The notes beneath the pieces are model-generated. The model was given only the letters and a program-made list of their open reading frames with translations. It was not told where the DNA came from and ran no database searches. A stretch of DNA of 57,306 nucleotides from Pontibacter aydingkolensis (GTDB lineage: Bacteria > Bacteroidota > Bacteroidia > Cytophagales > Hymenobacteraceae), in contig NZ_JAHYXK010000007.1 of the NCBI RefSeq assembly GCF_019443125.1, positions 177,763 through 235,068 of the forward strand, given 5' to 3'. How positions within the stretch are numbered: the stretch's first letter is position 1; each line of letters begins with the position of its first letter. A program made the position numbers and the translations under genes. Below are positions 28,800-36,862 of the stretch, piece by piece.

Positions 28800-28813
28800 A
28801 AACCGATCGGTTT
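28800..28813. promoter_or_regulatory. TetR-type operator upstream of the regulator gene
   Basis: AAACCGATCGGTTT is a perfect 14-bp palindrome 19 nt upstream of the tetR-type start codon, typical of TetR autoregulatory operators. Confidence 0.7.
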
Positions 28814-28991
28814 GTGATTTGCAAGGGTGTGCTTATTAATTTATCAGGCCTAAGTATAAAAGAAGGTTAATGAGCGTAAACAGAAAGTCTCCTCAATAGT
28901 AAATAGTAGCTTAAAAGGAGGAATAGTCTGATCAAATGTGCAAATAAAGTATAAACAGATGACTTTTTTTGAGCTTGGTTCTCAGAGTAAA

Positions 28992-29936
28992 TTACCAGTC
29001 GGGTTTAGACCTATCGGGTTTTTTAGTAGCTTTCTTAGGCAGCTGCTGAATGTACTGCATTTCGGCATTGCGCATGGCATCCAGCAGAAGTTTGGCACGT
29101 TCCGGGCTGATATTAGCTTTCTGAAGGCGTGCTCGCTGTGTTTGGGCGCGTATATCTGCCTCTGATATGTTTTCACTGCTGCCGCTGCGTTCCTGCTGCT
29201 TAGGGTCAAACTGGCTATCCTGGTTCAAACCTTCTGTATCGCCAGGGCTTTTTCCGGTAGCCTGTTCTTTGTCCTGCTGCTGCGGTGTCTGTTCATTTGG
29301 TTTAGACGTTGAGCCGCCTTCCTGTTGCTGTCCCTTTTCATCGGGCTGAGGCTGTTCTGTTTCTTCTTCCTGTTCACCTTTGGCATCAGGTTTTTTTCCT
29401 GGCTGTGGCTCTTCCTGAGCAGGAGGAGGAAGGGTAGTGCTATCTGCTTGCGCCTGTTCAGGTTCCGGTGTCTGCTCTTCTGGCAGTTCAGCCATATCGG
29501 GGTTCAGGTCCAGAAATTTTTTCAGCAGTTCATAGTTATAGCGTGCGGCTTCGTTTTCAGGCTCAGCGATTAGAGCTTGTTTGTACAGGGCTAGAGCCTG
29601 TTTATACTTTTTCTGTTTAGTGGCAATATTGCCCAACTGCAAGTGCACCACCGAACGTAAATGCATGGCTTGGTGATCGGCTAGCAGGCGATACTGCTCC
29701 AAGGCTTGTGTAAGCCTGTTGTCATTATAGTAGGCATGCGCCAGGTTTAACCTTATCTGGTCGTCTTTTACTTCCAGGTCGTTTAACAGGTACTCGTAGG
29801 CAACAATGGCTTCCTGGTACTGTTGATTATTATAGGCCTTGGCCGCGGTAGCTGCATATTCGTTTACCTGTGAGATAGTGCGCAACCCACCTCCAAGTAT
29901 ACTTACCAGCAACACTGTGATCAGTACGCTTTTCAT
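28992..29936 (-). CDS. batC: TPR protein, BatC-like
   Basis: This 314-aa protein has an N-terminal hydrophobic signal/anchor (MKSVLITVLLVSILGGGL). Tetratricopeptide repeats at residues ~25-140 include AATAAKAYNNQQYQEAIVAY, LAHAYYNDNRLTQALEQYR and ALYKQALIAEPENEAARYNY. A long Gln/Glu/Pro-rich linker (~145-250) precedes a basic C-terminus. Its ATG overlaps the stop of the VWA gene by 4 nt, so the two are translationally coupled. In Bacteroidota this is the BatB-BatC pair of the 'aerotolerance' (Bat) operon, a periplasm-facing complex of poorly known function. Confidence 0.82.
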   Translation of the reverse strand: MKSVLITVLLVSILGGGLRTISQVNEYAATAAKAYNNQQYQEAIVAYEYLLNDLEVKDDQIRLNLAHAYYNDNRLTQALEQYRLLADHQAMHLRSVVHLQLGNIATKQKKYKQALALYKQALIAEPENEAARYNYELLKKFLDLNPDMAELPEEQTPEPEQAQADSTTLPPPAQEEPQPGKKPDAKGEQEEETEQPQPDEKGQQQEGGSTSKPNEQTPQQQDKEQATGKSPGDTEGLNQDSQFDPKQQERSGSSENISEADIRAQTQRARLQKANISPERAKLLLDAMRNAEMQYIQQLPKKATKKPDRSKPDW

Positions 29937-30904
29937 ATCCTGACAACTTTAACAGTGATAAGCACATCGAGCAGTATCAGGAGCAGGGCAAGGGCCAGTG
30001 GGTAAATATATTTGTTGGCCGTAACGTCAATGGTTTTGCTCTCACGCAGTTCACCCTCAATGTTATTGATGGCGCTTATCAGCCTGCTAACTTCACTAAC
30101 GCGGTTGTTTATCTCAAAGTATTGCCCGTCGGTTAGCTCGGCCAGTTGGTTCAGCGGCCCGGGATTAAGTGTGGTAGTAACAAAGCGGGCCTGCTTGTCG
30201 CGTTTGTAGCTTCGGCCAACAGGTATGCGGCCACCTTCCTGCGTGCCGATGCCCAAAGTATAAACGCGTATATTCTGCTCGCGCAGTTGCTCGGCCAGCT
30301 GCTCTGCGTTACCGGCAAAGTTTTCTCCATCGCTTATCAGCACAAGTACTTTTGCTTTTTGCTCCACTTCTTCCACCGCTGGGCCACTGCTGAACTTATC
30401 CAGGGTTAGCTGTAATACCGGTGCATAATCGGTGCCGGAATAGGGTACAAGGCTGGTGCGCAGGGTTTGTGTATATAGTTGCAGAGCGTTTTGGTCGTAT
30501 GTGAGGGGGCTATGCAGGTAAGCCTCGTTTGAGAACACGATAAGACCGATTTTATCGGAGTTGAACCGGGTAATGAGGCGCTGCACCTCGCGTTTGGCTT
30601 TCTCCAGGCGGGAGGGCTGTACATCTGTCGCATCCATCGACTTCGAAAGGTCAATGGCAATATAGAGGTCCTTGCCTATTGTCTTGATCTCTTTTTTCAT
30701 GGCCCCGAACGAGGGACCAAGTATGGCAATAATGATGAGGGCTACATATACATGCCGGAGCAGGAATTTAAACCAAACCACATGGGGGCGCTGGTTAAAA
30801 AAAGCAGCTACTTTTCTTACACGAAGCAAATACCCGATGTACAGCACAAAAAAAAGTGAGCCGAACAGGATTTCGAGTATGGTAATGGTTTGGTACCAGG
30901 TCAT
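29933..30904 (-). CDS. batB: VWA-domain membrane protein, BatB-like
   Basis: This 323-aa protein has two N-terminal membrane segments (ILFGSLFFVLYIGYLL and HVYVALIIIAILG). A von Willebrand A domain follows, with an intact MIDAS start DLSKS (Asp85, Ser87, Ser89) and DGENFAG later. A C-terminal membrane segment (YPLALALLLILLDVLI) closes the protein, the layout of BatA/BatB. It overlaps batC by 4 nt. The usual partners (batA, batD, batE, moxR, DUF58) are not adjacent: upstream is an intergenic region and the tRNA cluster. Confidence 0.85.
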   Translation of the reverse strand: MTWYQTITILEILFGSLFFVLYIGYLLRVRKVAAFFNQRPHVVWFKFLLRHVYVALIIIAILGPSFGAMKKEIKTIGKDLYIAIDLSKSMDATDVQPSRLEKAKREVQRLITRFNSDKIGLIVFSNEAYLHSPLTYDQNALQLYTQTLRTSLVPYSGTDYAPVLQLTLDKFSSGPAVEEVEQKAKVLVLISDGENFAGNAEQLAEQLREQNIRVYTLGIGTQEGGRIPVGRSYKRDKQARFVTTTLNPGPLNQLAELTDGQYFEINNRVSEVSRLISAINNIEGELRESKTIDVTANKYIYPLALALLLILLDVLITVKVVRI

Positions 30905-31177
30905 GTATTAAAAGAAACTGGCATGAGCCTTAGAATTTACATTGGCTGCCAATTACAAATATACTAAAAGAGCAGGTATTAAATGATGCGTTTATGTTCT
31001 TAAAAGGCATATTTTATCGGTAGCAGACAGAAAACTAGCAGATGTGGATCAGATGCTGCAAAAAAGATTAAAAAAAATTAGCAGAAATAAGCTCAGGCAA
31101 TCTTAATATTATCAATTAGTTATACTTAAAAGGGTGGTTTGAGGACTGTTTTCATACTTATTTTTTAGGACCTGCTA

Positions 31178-31208
31178 TTGCGCTGTTAAGGGTAATGTTG
31201 TATGTTTG
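31178..31208 (+). promoter_or_regulatory. Promoter of the tRNA-Ser-Pro-Arg cluster
   Basis: TTG at 31178-31180, a 20-nt spacer and TATGTTTG at 31201-31208 form a full match to the Bacteroidota sigma promoter (TTG-N19-21-TAnnTTTG). Transcription would start ~31215, about 20 nt before the first tRNA. The rest of the 30905-31177 gap shows nothing I can call. Confidence 0.8.
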
Positions 31209-31233
31209 CATTCTCTTTAGCAGAAAGAGCCCC

Positions 31234-31320
31234 GGAGGGGTGGGTGAGTGGCTGAAACCAGCAGTTTGCTAAACTGCCGTACTCGTAAGGGTACCGGGGG
31301 TTCGAATCCCCCCTCCTCCG
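31234..31320 (+). tRNA. tRNA-Ser (GCT)
   Basis: Acceptor GGAGGGG pairs with CTCCTCC (one G-T pair). The anticodon stem GCAGT/ACTGC carries the loop TTGCTAA with anticodon GCT at 31268-31270. A long variable arm (CGTACTCGTAAGGGTACC region) is typical of class II tRNA-Ser, and the T-loop is TTCGAAT. CCA is not encoded. Confidence 0.97.
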
Positions 31321-31430
31321 CAAGCGAAAATATTTTAAAAATGTTTTGACTATTTAAAATCTTCGCTTACTTTTGCACCGCGTTCAACGATAACAGCACC
31401 ACAAGTGCTTCCGGAGTTGAAAGCATAGTT

Positions 31431-31504
31431 CGGGGTGTAGCGTAGCCCGGTATCGCGCCACATTTGGGATGTGGAGGTCGTAGGTTCGAATCCTGCCACC
31501 CCGA
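31431..31504 (+). tRNA. tRNA-Pro (TGG)
   Basis: Acceptor CGGGGTG/CACCCCG. The anticodon stem-loop CCACATTTGGGATGTGG has anticodon TGG. The T-arm contains GGTTCGAATCC. CCA is not encoded. Confidence 0.97.
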
Positions 31505-31505
31505 C

Positions 31506-31537
31506 AAAAAATTCCGGAAGAAATTCCGGAATTTTTT
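31506..31537 (+). terminator. Hairpin with GAAA loop between tRNA-Pro and tRNA-Arg
   Basis: A perfect 14-bp stem AAAAAATTCCGGAA/TTCCGGAATTTTTT closes a GAAA tetraloop right after the tRNA-Pro 3' end. It is a terminator or a processing site. As a full terminator it would require tRNA-Arg to have its own start. Confidence 0.7.
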
Positions 31538-31570
31538 ATTTATAGGAAACGGTATCCGTATCGTTGCCAT

Positions 31571-31644
31571 GGTCTCGTAGCTCAGCTGGATAGAGCAACT
31601 GCCTTCTAAGCAGTAGGTCTTTGGTTCGAATCCAAACGGGATCA
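31571..31644 (+). tRNA. tRNA-Arg (TCT)
   Basis: Acceptor GGTCTCG/CGGGATC (two G-T pairs). Anticodon stem ACTGC/GCAGT with loop CTTCTAA, anticodon TCT. T-arm TTTGGTTCGAATCCAAA. CCA is not encoded. Confidence 0.95.
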
Positions 31645-31646
31645 CG

Positions 31647-31679
31647 AAAAGCCCCTTTAGTTTAACTAGAGGGGCTTTT
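31647..31679 (+). terminator. Intrinsic terminator of the tRNA cluster
   Basis: Stem AAAAGCCCCT/AGGGGCTTTT followed by further T residues, directly behind tRNA-Arg. Confidence 0.88.
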
Positions 31680-31684
31680 TTGTT

Positions 31685-31924
31685 TTATATCTCCGTATGA
31701 TTTATGTTTTTCATAACGGCCTCATGAATTAAAGTCAGATAGTAAGCAGCTGATAACTTTTTCTGATTTAAGTAATCTTTGTACTTCCTCTGCTGCCTTA
31801 TAGTGCTTTTTCTTTTCTGTCTATAAATACCTGACTTCTTGCTCTCTAAGGTGTCCAGCTTAAAGAGAAATAGCCCACTTGAAGGCTCAGGTGGGCTATT
31901 CCAATTATCTAACCACCTATTCAT
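31685..31924 (-). CDS. Doubtful small basic ORF (79 codons)
   Basis: The frame is rich in Lys/Arg/Gln in its middle (IYRQKRKSTIRQQRKYKDYL) and has no domain I recognise. Its first third is encoded by a strong inverted repeat (31870-31901, AATAGCCCACTTG against CAGGTGGGCTATT), which argues that the DNA there is a hairpin element or terminator instead of a gene. The remaining gap to 32108 has several TATACTT words and a TATATTTG box at 32091-32098 before the next gene. Confidence 0.25.
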   Translation of the reverse strand: MNRWLDNWNSPPEPSSGLFLFKLDTLESKKSGIYRQKRKSTIRQQRKYKDYLNQKKLSAAYYLTLIHEAVMKNINHTEI

Positions 31925-32108
31925 ACTTGTTTTGTAACAGATTGGTTTTTAGTAGCTGGTAAAATTTATTAGGAACGAGTAAAGCGAGCACTTAGCGATT
32001 TATACTTTTGATGATGTTAGGCTGCTGTTTAAAGTATAGCTGTTTTGCAATATTAAGTTACTTCCTCAGTTTATACTTTGATCCCACAACTATATTTGAA
32101 AACAAACC

Positions 32109-33014
32109 ATGCACTACAAACATTTCTGGCTGCTTGCCATAGCCTTTCTCCTTAACACCACTTATACGTTTGCTCAGGCTGTAAAAATCTCTGGTAAAGT
32201 CCTCGACACCACAACGCAACAGCCCGTGCCTTATGCCAACATCGGAATAGCCGGTAAAGAAATTGGTACTGTCGCTAATAATTCAGGGGAATTCTCCTTT
32301 AAGGTTGATACTAAAGACCTGCCATCCAGCGGAAGTATAATTGTGTCTTGTGTCGGCTATGAAAGTATAGAACTGCCAATAAACATAAATGCTTCAAAAC
32401 CTTACCTAGTTGAGCTGAAGCAGGAAAGTTTTAACATAGCAGAGGTAAGTATAAAGCCCCGCAAATTAAAGAAAAAAGTGCTCGGCAAAAACGACAGGGA
32501 ATACCTTACCTCTACCTTATTCTTTACTGTATATGATGAAGTGGATGATAAGTTAGGCCGGGAACTTGGCAATATTATCAAGCTTAGCGGACAGGAATGT
32601 CTGGTAAAAGATTTCAACTTTTATATTAATCATAACCAGTTTGAGAGGATCAAGCTGCGGCTTAACTTGTACGCTGTAGTGGATGGCCTGCCAGACAAAA
32701 GTATACTTAACCAGGACATCATTTTTGAGCTCGGAGATAAACAGAAAGGCTGGGTTACGCTGGACCTGCAAAAGTACAACATATCTATGGAGGGCATGGA
32801 GGAAGTGGCTGTTACGATACAATGGCTGGAAAGCAAACAACATAAGCCGGATCAGAAGTTTATGACCTTGTCGGGCGCGCTGACTGTCCCGAAAAGGTAT
32901 GTGCGCAGAGAAAAAAGCGAGGCCGAATGGACCAGGACCGGAGCTTACCTGAGCATGTATCTTAATGCTGATTGCTATAAACCTGATAATGACGCTCGAG
33001 TAACTGTGCAGTAG
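32109..33014 (+). CDS. Exported protein with a carboxypeptidase-regulatory-like domain
   Basis: This 301-aa protein has a signal peptide (MHYKHFWLLAIAFLLNTTYTFAQ). Residues ~27-110 are a CarbopepD_reg_2-type beta-sandwich: ISGKVLDTTTQQPVPYANIG, then NNSGEFSF and VSCVGYES. Unlike TonB-dependent receptors with the same module there is no plug or barrel. The C-terminal ~180 residues are of unknown fold. A TATATTTG box ends only 10 nt before the ATG. Likely a periplasmic or outer-membrane protein; role unknown. Confidence 0.82.
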   Translation: MHYKHFWLLAIAFLLNTTYTFAQAVKISGKVLDTTTQQPVPYANIGIAGKEIGTVANNSGEFSFKVDTKDLPSSGSIIVSCVGYESIELPININASKPYLVELKQESFNIAEVSIKPRKLKKKVLGKNDREYLTSTLFFTVYDEVDDKLGRELGNIIKLSGQECLVKDFNFYINHNQFERIKLRLNLYAVVDGLPDKSILNQDIIFELGDKQKGWVTLDLQKYNISMEGMEEVAVTIQWLESKQHKPDQKFMTLSGALTVPKRYVRREKSEAEWTRTGAYLSMYLNADCYKPDNDARVTVQ

Positions 33015-33039
33015 CAAAAGGTATTTCGTTCTCCTTATC

Positions 33040-33081
33040 CAACCACCCCCAGCCTCTTTTTGAAGGGGGCAGGGGATGATC
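33040..33081. repeat. Dispersed palindromic element (copy 3, minimal form)
   Basis: CAACCACCCCCAGCCTC meets GAAGGGGGCAGGGGATG with almost no spacer, an imperfect hairpin of the same family as the elements at 36863-37069 and 40979-41210. Confidence 0.5.
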
Positions 33082-33158
33082 AAATTAATGAAACATTTAC
33101 TTAAACATCATTTTCCTAAGTTGCAGCTTGTTCATAAACTCTAATCTTTCGCTGGCGA

Positions 33159-33283
33159 GGGTTTGCAACCCGTGTCTTACTTATAATGTTGGATTTGCAA
33201 TCCAACTGGGCCAGAGGCCCAACTATAGCTAGTCACGAGTCGCATATCCCGGACTTGCTTCGGGACGAGGACGCTCGCGCCAT
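33159..33283. repeat. Cluster of four short REP-like hairpins
   Basis: In order: GGGTT-TGC-AACCC (33159-33171), GTTGGATT-TGC-AATCCAAC (33188-33206), TGGGCC-AGA-GGCCCA (33207-33221) and TCCCG..CGGGA (33247-33265). The flanks TAGTCACGAG and GACGCTCGCGCCAT are the reverse complement of words at 18838-18865, so this is a dispersed unit with an extra hairpin inserted. Confidence 0.6.
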
Positions 33284-33297
33284 GGTAGTTCGGCTTA

Positions 33298-33792
33298 CTA
33301 AGGAGCAGCCTCCTCATATACTTTCACCTCCAGCTTATCCGGGCAACTCTCCAGCAACACATCTATACTTTGCCCTAAAACCGGGTGCACCAGGTCAGGC
33401 GTAATCTCAGCCAAAGGCATTAATGTAAATCTACGCAGGTGCAGTTGCGGGTGCGGAATGGTAAGACGCTGCGTTTGCTGCATCAGGTCATCGTAAAAAA
33501 GTATATCGATGTCTATAACACGGGCACCCCAATGCTCCTGCCGTATGCGGCCCAGTTCCTGCTCAATGGCATTTATACTTTGCAGTACCTCTTCAGGAGA
33601 AAGTATAGTTTCTACCTCCAGTACCTGGTTCAGGAAGGTAGGCTGGTCTGTTTTGCCCCAGGCTGCCGTTTCATATACTTTAGAAGTATGAGCTATACTT
33701 CCCACACGCTGGTTTATACTTTCGCGGGCCTGCTGCAGGTATAATGTACGGTTGCCCAGGTTGCTGCCCAGCAATAAATATACCTTAGGCAT
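33298..33792 (-). CDS. folK: 6-hydroxymethyl-7,8-dihydropterin pyrophosphokinase
   Basis: FolK transfers pyrophosphate from ATP to 6-hydroxymethyl-dihydropterin in folate synthesis. The 164-aa protein opens with YLLLGSNLGNR and has the signature RVIDIDILFYDD with Mg-binding Asp94 and Asp96, then LTIPHPQLHLRRFTL. Length is typical. It overlaps the 3' end of the upstream alpha/beta-hydrolase gene by 8 nt. The gene is unusually dense in the TATACTT word. Confidence 0.95.
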   Translation of the reverse strand: MPKVYLLLGSNLGNRTLYLQQARESINQRVGSIAHTSKVYETAAWGKTDQPTFLNQVLEVETILSPEEVLQSINAIEQELGRIRQEHWGARVIDIDILFYDDLMQQTQRLTIPHPQLHLRRFTLMPLAEITPDLVHPVLGQSIDVLLESCPDKLEVKVYEEAAP

Positions 33793-34630
33793 GCTTCCTG
33801 AAAAACTCGATGGTTAAATCAGCTGCTGCTTTGGCGGCCGTTGGCAGTTCTTCCTCCTCGTAGGGGTGCATACCGCCAAACGAATGGTCTGTTTGTGGCA
33901 GCAGCACCAGGTGCGCATCCTGTTTCCAGCTTTTCAGGTCGTGGGCCATTTGTATTGGAAGCGTTTCGTCTTCTTCGCCATGTAAAAGTAACAGCGGCTG
34001 GTCTATGTTCCGGATAACTTTCGGGATATCGAGGCGGTGGCGGTTCTTCTGAAAGTCTTCTACAATCTGGTAGTACAGCGGCATCTTTTGGCCGGTTCTG
34101 AAATTCTCTACCCATTGCACGCCTTCCTCTTTCCAGTTATCCATGTGCAGTTCTTCCCAGCGGTTATCATATTTGCTTACAGCTGCCCAGGTAGCTACTG
34201 CCTTAACACGAGGCTCCTCTGCGGCTTTAAGTATAACGGCACCACCGCCACGGCTATGCCCCATCAGGTAAATTCTGTTCAGGTCGAGTTCGTTTTGGTT
34301 CAGTGGACCCTCTGGGTCGTGCAGCAGGTCTATCAGCGCCTGCATATCGTCTAGTTCCAGGCTAAAGTTGTTCTGACCAAAGGCTTCCAGGTCGTGCAGG
34401 TCGGAGTAATCCTCTACAGAGGTGCCGTTGTAAGAAAAGTTGAATTTGATGAACACAAAACCGTGCGCTTCGAAATAGTGTGCCAGCAGGTTAAAGTGCC
34501 CCCAGTCTTTAAAACCTTTAAAACCATGGGTAAAGATTACCACAGGTTTAGGCTTGCCATCTTCTGTAAAGGATGCATCGGCAGTAAAAGGGCGTTCGTG
34601 TTCAGGGTATACTACAAAATCGACTTTCAT
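33785..34630 (-). CDS. Cytosolic alpha/beta hydrolase
   Basis: A 281-aa single-domain hydrolase. The nucleophile elbow is GHSRGGG with Ser126, the acid is Asp221 in HGEEDETLP and the histidine is His249 in QTDHSFGG. THGFKGFKDWG is the oxyanion-hole region. No signal peptide. It overlaps folK by 8 nt, so the two are co-transcribed, but a folate role need not follow. Esterase or peptidase-like substrates are possible. Confidence 0.85.
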   Translation of the reverse strand: MKVDFVVYPEHERPFTADASFTEDGKPKPVVIFTHGFKGFKDWGHFNLLAHYFEAHGFVFIKFNFSYNGTSVEDYSDLHDLEAFGQNNFSLELDDMQALIDLLHDPEGPLNQNELDLNRIYLMGHSRGGGAVILKAAEEPRVKAVATWAAVSKYDNRWEELHMDNWKEEGVQWVENFRTGQKMPLYYQIVEDFQKNRHRLDIPKVIRNIDQPLLLLHGEEDETLPIQMAHDLKSWKQDAHLVLLPQTDHSFGGMHPYEEEELPTAAKAAADLTIEFFRKHA

Positions 34631-34792
34631 CTGTTATAAGGGTTAATGGCTAAATTTCTAATTGATTGATTGCCTGTTCTACGAAGATTTGGCGGTAATA
34701 GCAATTGTCTTGTTAACAATTTACCCATTCAACAATTAAACAAATAGTATAGCAGCAATTTAACAATTAATCATTGTTTTGCTAACACACGT

Positions 34793-34823
34793 TTGGAAAG
34801 CACCCACAGAGGAAGTAATATTG
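34793..34823 (+). promoter_or_regulatory. Probable promoter of the polyprenyl synthase gene
   Basis: TTG at 34793-34795, a 20-nt spacer and TAATATTG at 34816-34823 (seven of eight to TAnnTTTG with N free). The start codon is only 12 nt further, implying a very short leader. Confidence 0.5.
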
Positions 34824-34835
34824 CAGACTTAACAC

Positions 34836-35813
34836 ATGAGCATCGGCCTAAAGGAAATACAAGCGCCCATCGCGCCTGAAATGGAGCTGTTCGAGAAGAA
34901 GTTTAGAGCCTCAATGAAAACGAGGGTTTTGCTTCTTGATCGGATAATGAGCTACATTGTGAAGCGCAAAGGCAAGCAGATGCGCCCTATGTTCGTGTTC
35001 TTCACGGCCAAACTCTTCCACGAAACTATTGACGAACCTACTTACCGCGGCGCGGCTCTTATAGAGCTGCTGCACACGGCTACGCTGGTACACGACGACG
35101 TGGTAGACGATGCCAATTACCGTCGTGGTTTCTTTTCTGTAAACGCCCTCTGGAAAAACAAGATTGCCGTACTGGTAGGCGACTACCTGCTTTCTAAAGG
35201 TTTACTGCTTTCATTGCAGAACGACGACTACGAACTACTCAAGATCGTATCGAATGCGGTAAAGGAGATGAGCGAAGGGGAGTTGCTACAGATCGAAAAG
35301 GCCCGCCGACTGGATATAACAGAAGAAGTATACTTTGACATTATCCGCCAGAAAACTGCCTCGCTTATTGCATCGTGTTGTGCAGTAGGTGCTGCATCAG
35401 CCGGCGCCTGTAAAGAGGATGTGGAGAAAGCTCGTTTGTTCGGAGAGAAAGTTGGTATTGCCTTCCAGATAAAAGACGACCTGTTTGATTACGGCACAGC
35501 CGAGATCGGTAAGCCCGTTGGCATCGACATCAAAGAAAAGAAGATGACCCTGCCGCTGATTCACGCCCTGCGCGGAGCCGATTGGTTTACGAAGCGTAAG
35601 GTAATCTACAACGTAAAAAACAACAACGGCGACAGCAAGCGCGTGCAGCAGGTAATCGATTTTGTTAAAAGCACAGGCGGTATCGAGTACACCATACAGG
35701 TAATGAATCAATACCACGCCGAAGCTCTGGCCATACTGCATACCTTTCCGGATTCCCCATCGCGCCGTTCCCTGGAGCACCTGATCGCTTATACCATAGA
35801 GCGGGAAAAATAG
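34836..35813 (+). CDS. Polyprenyl diphosphate synthase (trans-isoprenyl, all-E)
   Basis: This 325-aa enzyme builds long-chain isoprenyl diphosphate, normally for the menaquinone side chain. The first aspartate-rich motif is LVHDDVVDD (Asp87, Asp88, Asp91) and the second is IKDDLFDYG (Asp214, Asp215, Asp218). GKQMRP binds pyrophosphate. Length and motifs fit octaprenyl/heptaprenyl synthases (IspB-like); the exact chain length cannot be read. Confidence 0.92.
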   Translation: MSIGLKEIQAPIAPEMELFEKKFRASMKTRVLLLDRIMSYIVKRKGKQMRPMFVFFTAKLFHETIDEPTYRGAALIELLHTATLVHDDVVDDANYRRGFFSVNALWKNKIAVLVGDYLLSKGLLLSLQNDDYELLKIVSNAVKEMSEGELLQIEKARRLDITEEVYFDIIRQKTASLIASCCAVGAASAGACKEDVEKARLFGEKVGIAFQIKDDLFDYGTAEIGKPVGIDIKEKKMTLPLIHALRGADWFTKRKVIYNVKNNNGDSKRVQQVIDFVKSTGGIEYTIQVMNQYHAEALAILHTFPDSPSRRSLEHLIAYTIEREK

Positions 35814-35900
35814 ACCGGTGATTAAGGGGATTATTATAGATTTTAATGATTCTTTTCTGAATCAGGATTTTCTGGATTTTTATAGATTAAAAGGTTTTGA

Positions 35901-36020
35901 AGACCTCACAGTGTCTGGAGGTCCTGCGAGTGTCTGGAGTAGGAAAAGCGTTTGATCGTTAGAAGTCGTTGCTGCGTAGCTGGCAAGACACTCACAGGTC
36001 TTAAAGACGCTGTGAGGTCT
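35901..36020. repeat. Long imperfect inverted repeat (AGACCTCACAG family)
   Basis: The left arm 35901-35937 (AGACCTCACAGTGTC..) and right arm 35982-36020 (..GACGCTGTGAGGTCT) pair over most of their length around a 44-nt loop, in the 378-bp gap between the synthase and methyltransferase genes. No ORF is here. The likeness to AGACCTCACAGG-type repeats of other Bacteroidota is from memory. Confidence 0.6.
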
Positions 36021-36158
36021 GTTGCTATAACAAATCGATCTAAATTCTTAAGTTGCTGGGAAAAAATCAATTCAATCCGTCTAATCCCCATTAATCTGTG
36101 GTCAAGATTCTGCAACAAACAGCCAAAATTTTGCAACAGCGTTAACTGGTGAAGTAGC

Positions 36159-36166
36159 TAGCTTTG
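36159..36166 (+). promoter_or_regulatory. Putative -7 box of the methyltransferase gene
   Basis: TAGCTTTG matches TAnnTTTG fully, 25 nt before the ATG. No TTG stands at the right distance upstream (the nearest is 25 nt away), so this is only tentative. Confidence 0.4.
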
Positions 36167-36191
36167 CTCTTGCAAAATAATCTATGAAAAA

Positions 36192-36815
36192 ATGAGCCTG
36201 AACACTAACACCTGGAACCGCCTGCGGTATACTTTATACTTGCCCATCTACGACCTGATTGCAGATCATATATTCCGAAAGTATAGAAAACGATCCGTCG
36301 AATTACTGGCTTCTAAGCCCACTGATGCCATACTTATACTTGGCGCCGGCACCGGTCTTGATTTACCTTACCTGCAAGGCTACACCAACCTGACTGCCAT
36401 CGACATCACACCGGGCATGATCACAAAGCTGAAGGAGAGGGCAGAAGAGTTGCGCATACCAGTTAACGCGCAAGTGATGAACGGGCAGCAACTTGCCTTT
36501 GCAGATAACAGTTTCGATGCGGTTTTACTTCACCTTATACTTGCCGTTATCCCGGATCCTGTGGCCTGCATAAAAGAAGTAGAGCGGGTGCTGAAGCCAG
36601 GGGGGACTGTTATGGTGTTCGATAAATTTTTGCCTGATGGGCAGAGGCCATCTATACTTCGTCGTTTCTTCAACCAGATTGCTAGCACGCTTTTCTCCGA
36701 CATCAACCGCAGCATCGGTAGTATTGTGAGCCATACTTCTCTGCAAGTGGAGTTGAATGAGCCGGCGGCTTTGGGGGGCACATTTAGGTTGGTGAGGTTG
36801 AGGATACCAGATTAA
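36192..36815 (+). CDS. Class I SAM-dependent methyltransferase
   Basis: This 207-aa protein has the Rossmann SAM-binding motif ILILGAGTGLDLPYL (residues ~47-61), an acidic post-motif TAIDITPGM, a DNSFDAVLLHLILAVIPD motif and LKPGGTVMVFDKF. It resembles small phosphatidylethanolamine- or quinone-type methyltransferases (UbiE/PmtA group). The nearby polyprenyl synthase makes a quinone link attractive but unproven. Confidence 0.85.
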   Translation: MSLNTNTWNRLRYTLYLPIYDLIADHIFRKYRKRSVELLASKPTDAILILGAGTGLDLPYLQGYTNLTAIDITPGMITKLKERAEELRIPVNAQVMNGQQLAFADNSFDAVLLHLILAVIPDPVACIKEVERVLKPGGTVMVFDKFLPDGQRPSILRRFFNQIASTLFSDINRSIGSIVSHTSLQVELNEPAALGGTFRLVRLRIPD

Positions 36816-36862
36816 AATTGTATTGGCTCTCCTCAAAATATTAGAGAGTTGTCAGAAGGAGG

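Noticed and set aside
31870..31901. Terminator for a plus-strand transcript
   Set aside because: The AATAGCCCAC hairpin has no T-run on either strand and no gene ends beside it; kept only as a hairpin within a doubtful ORF.
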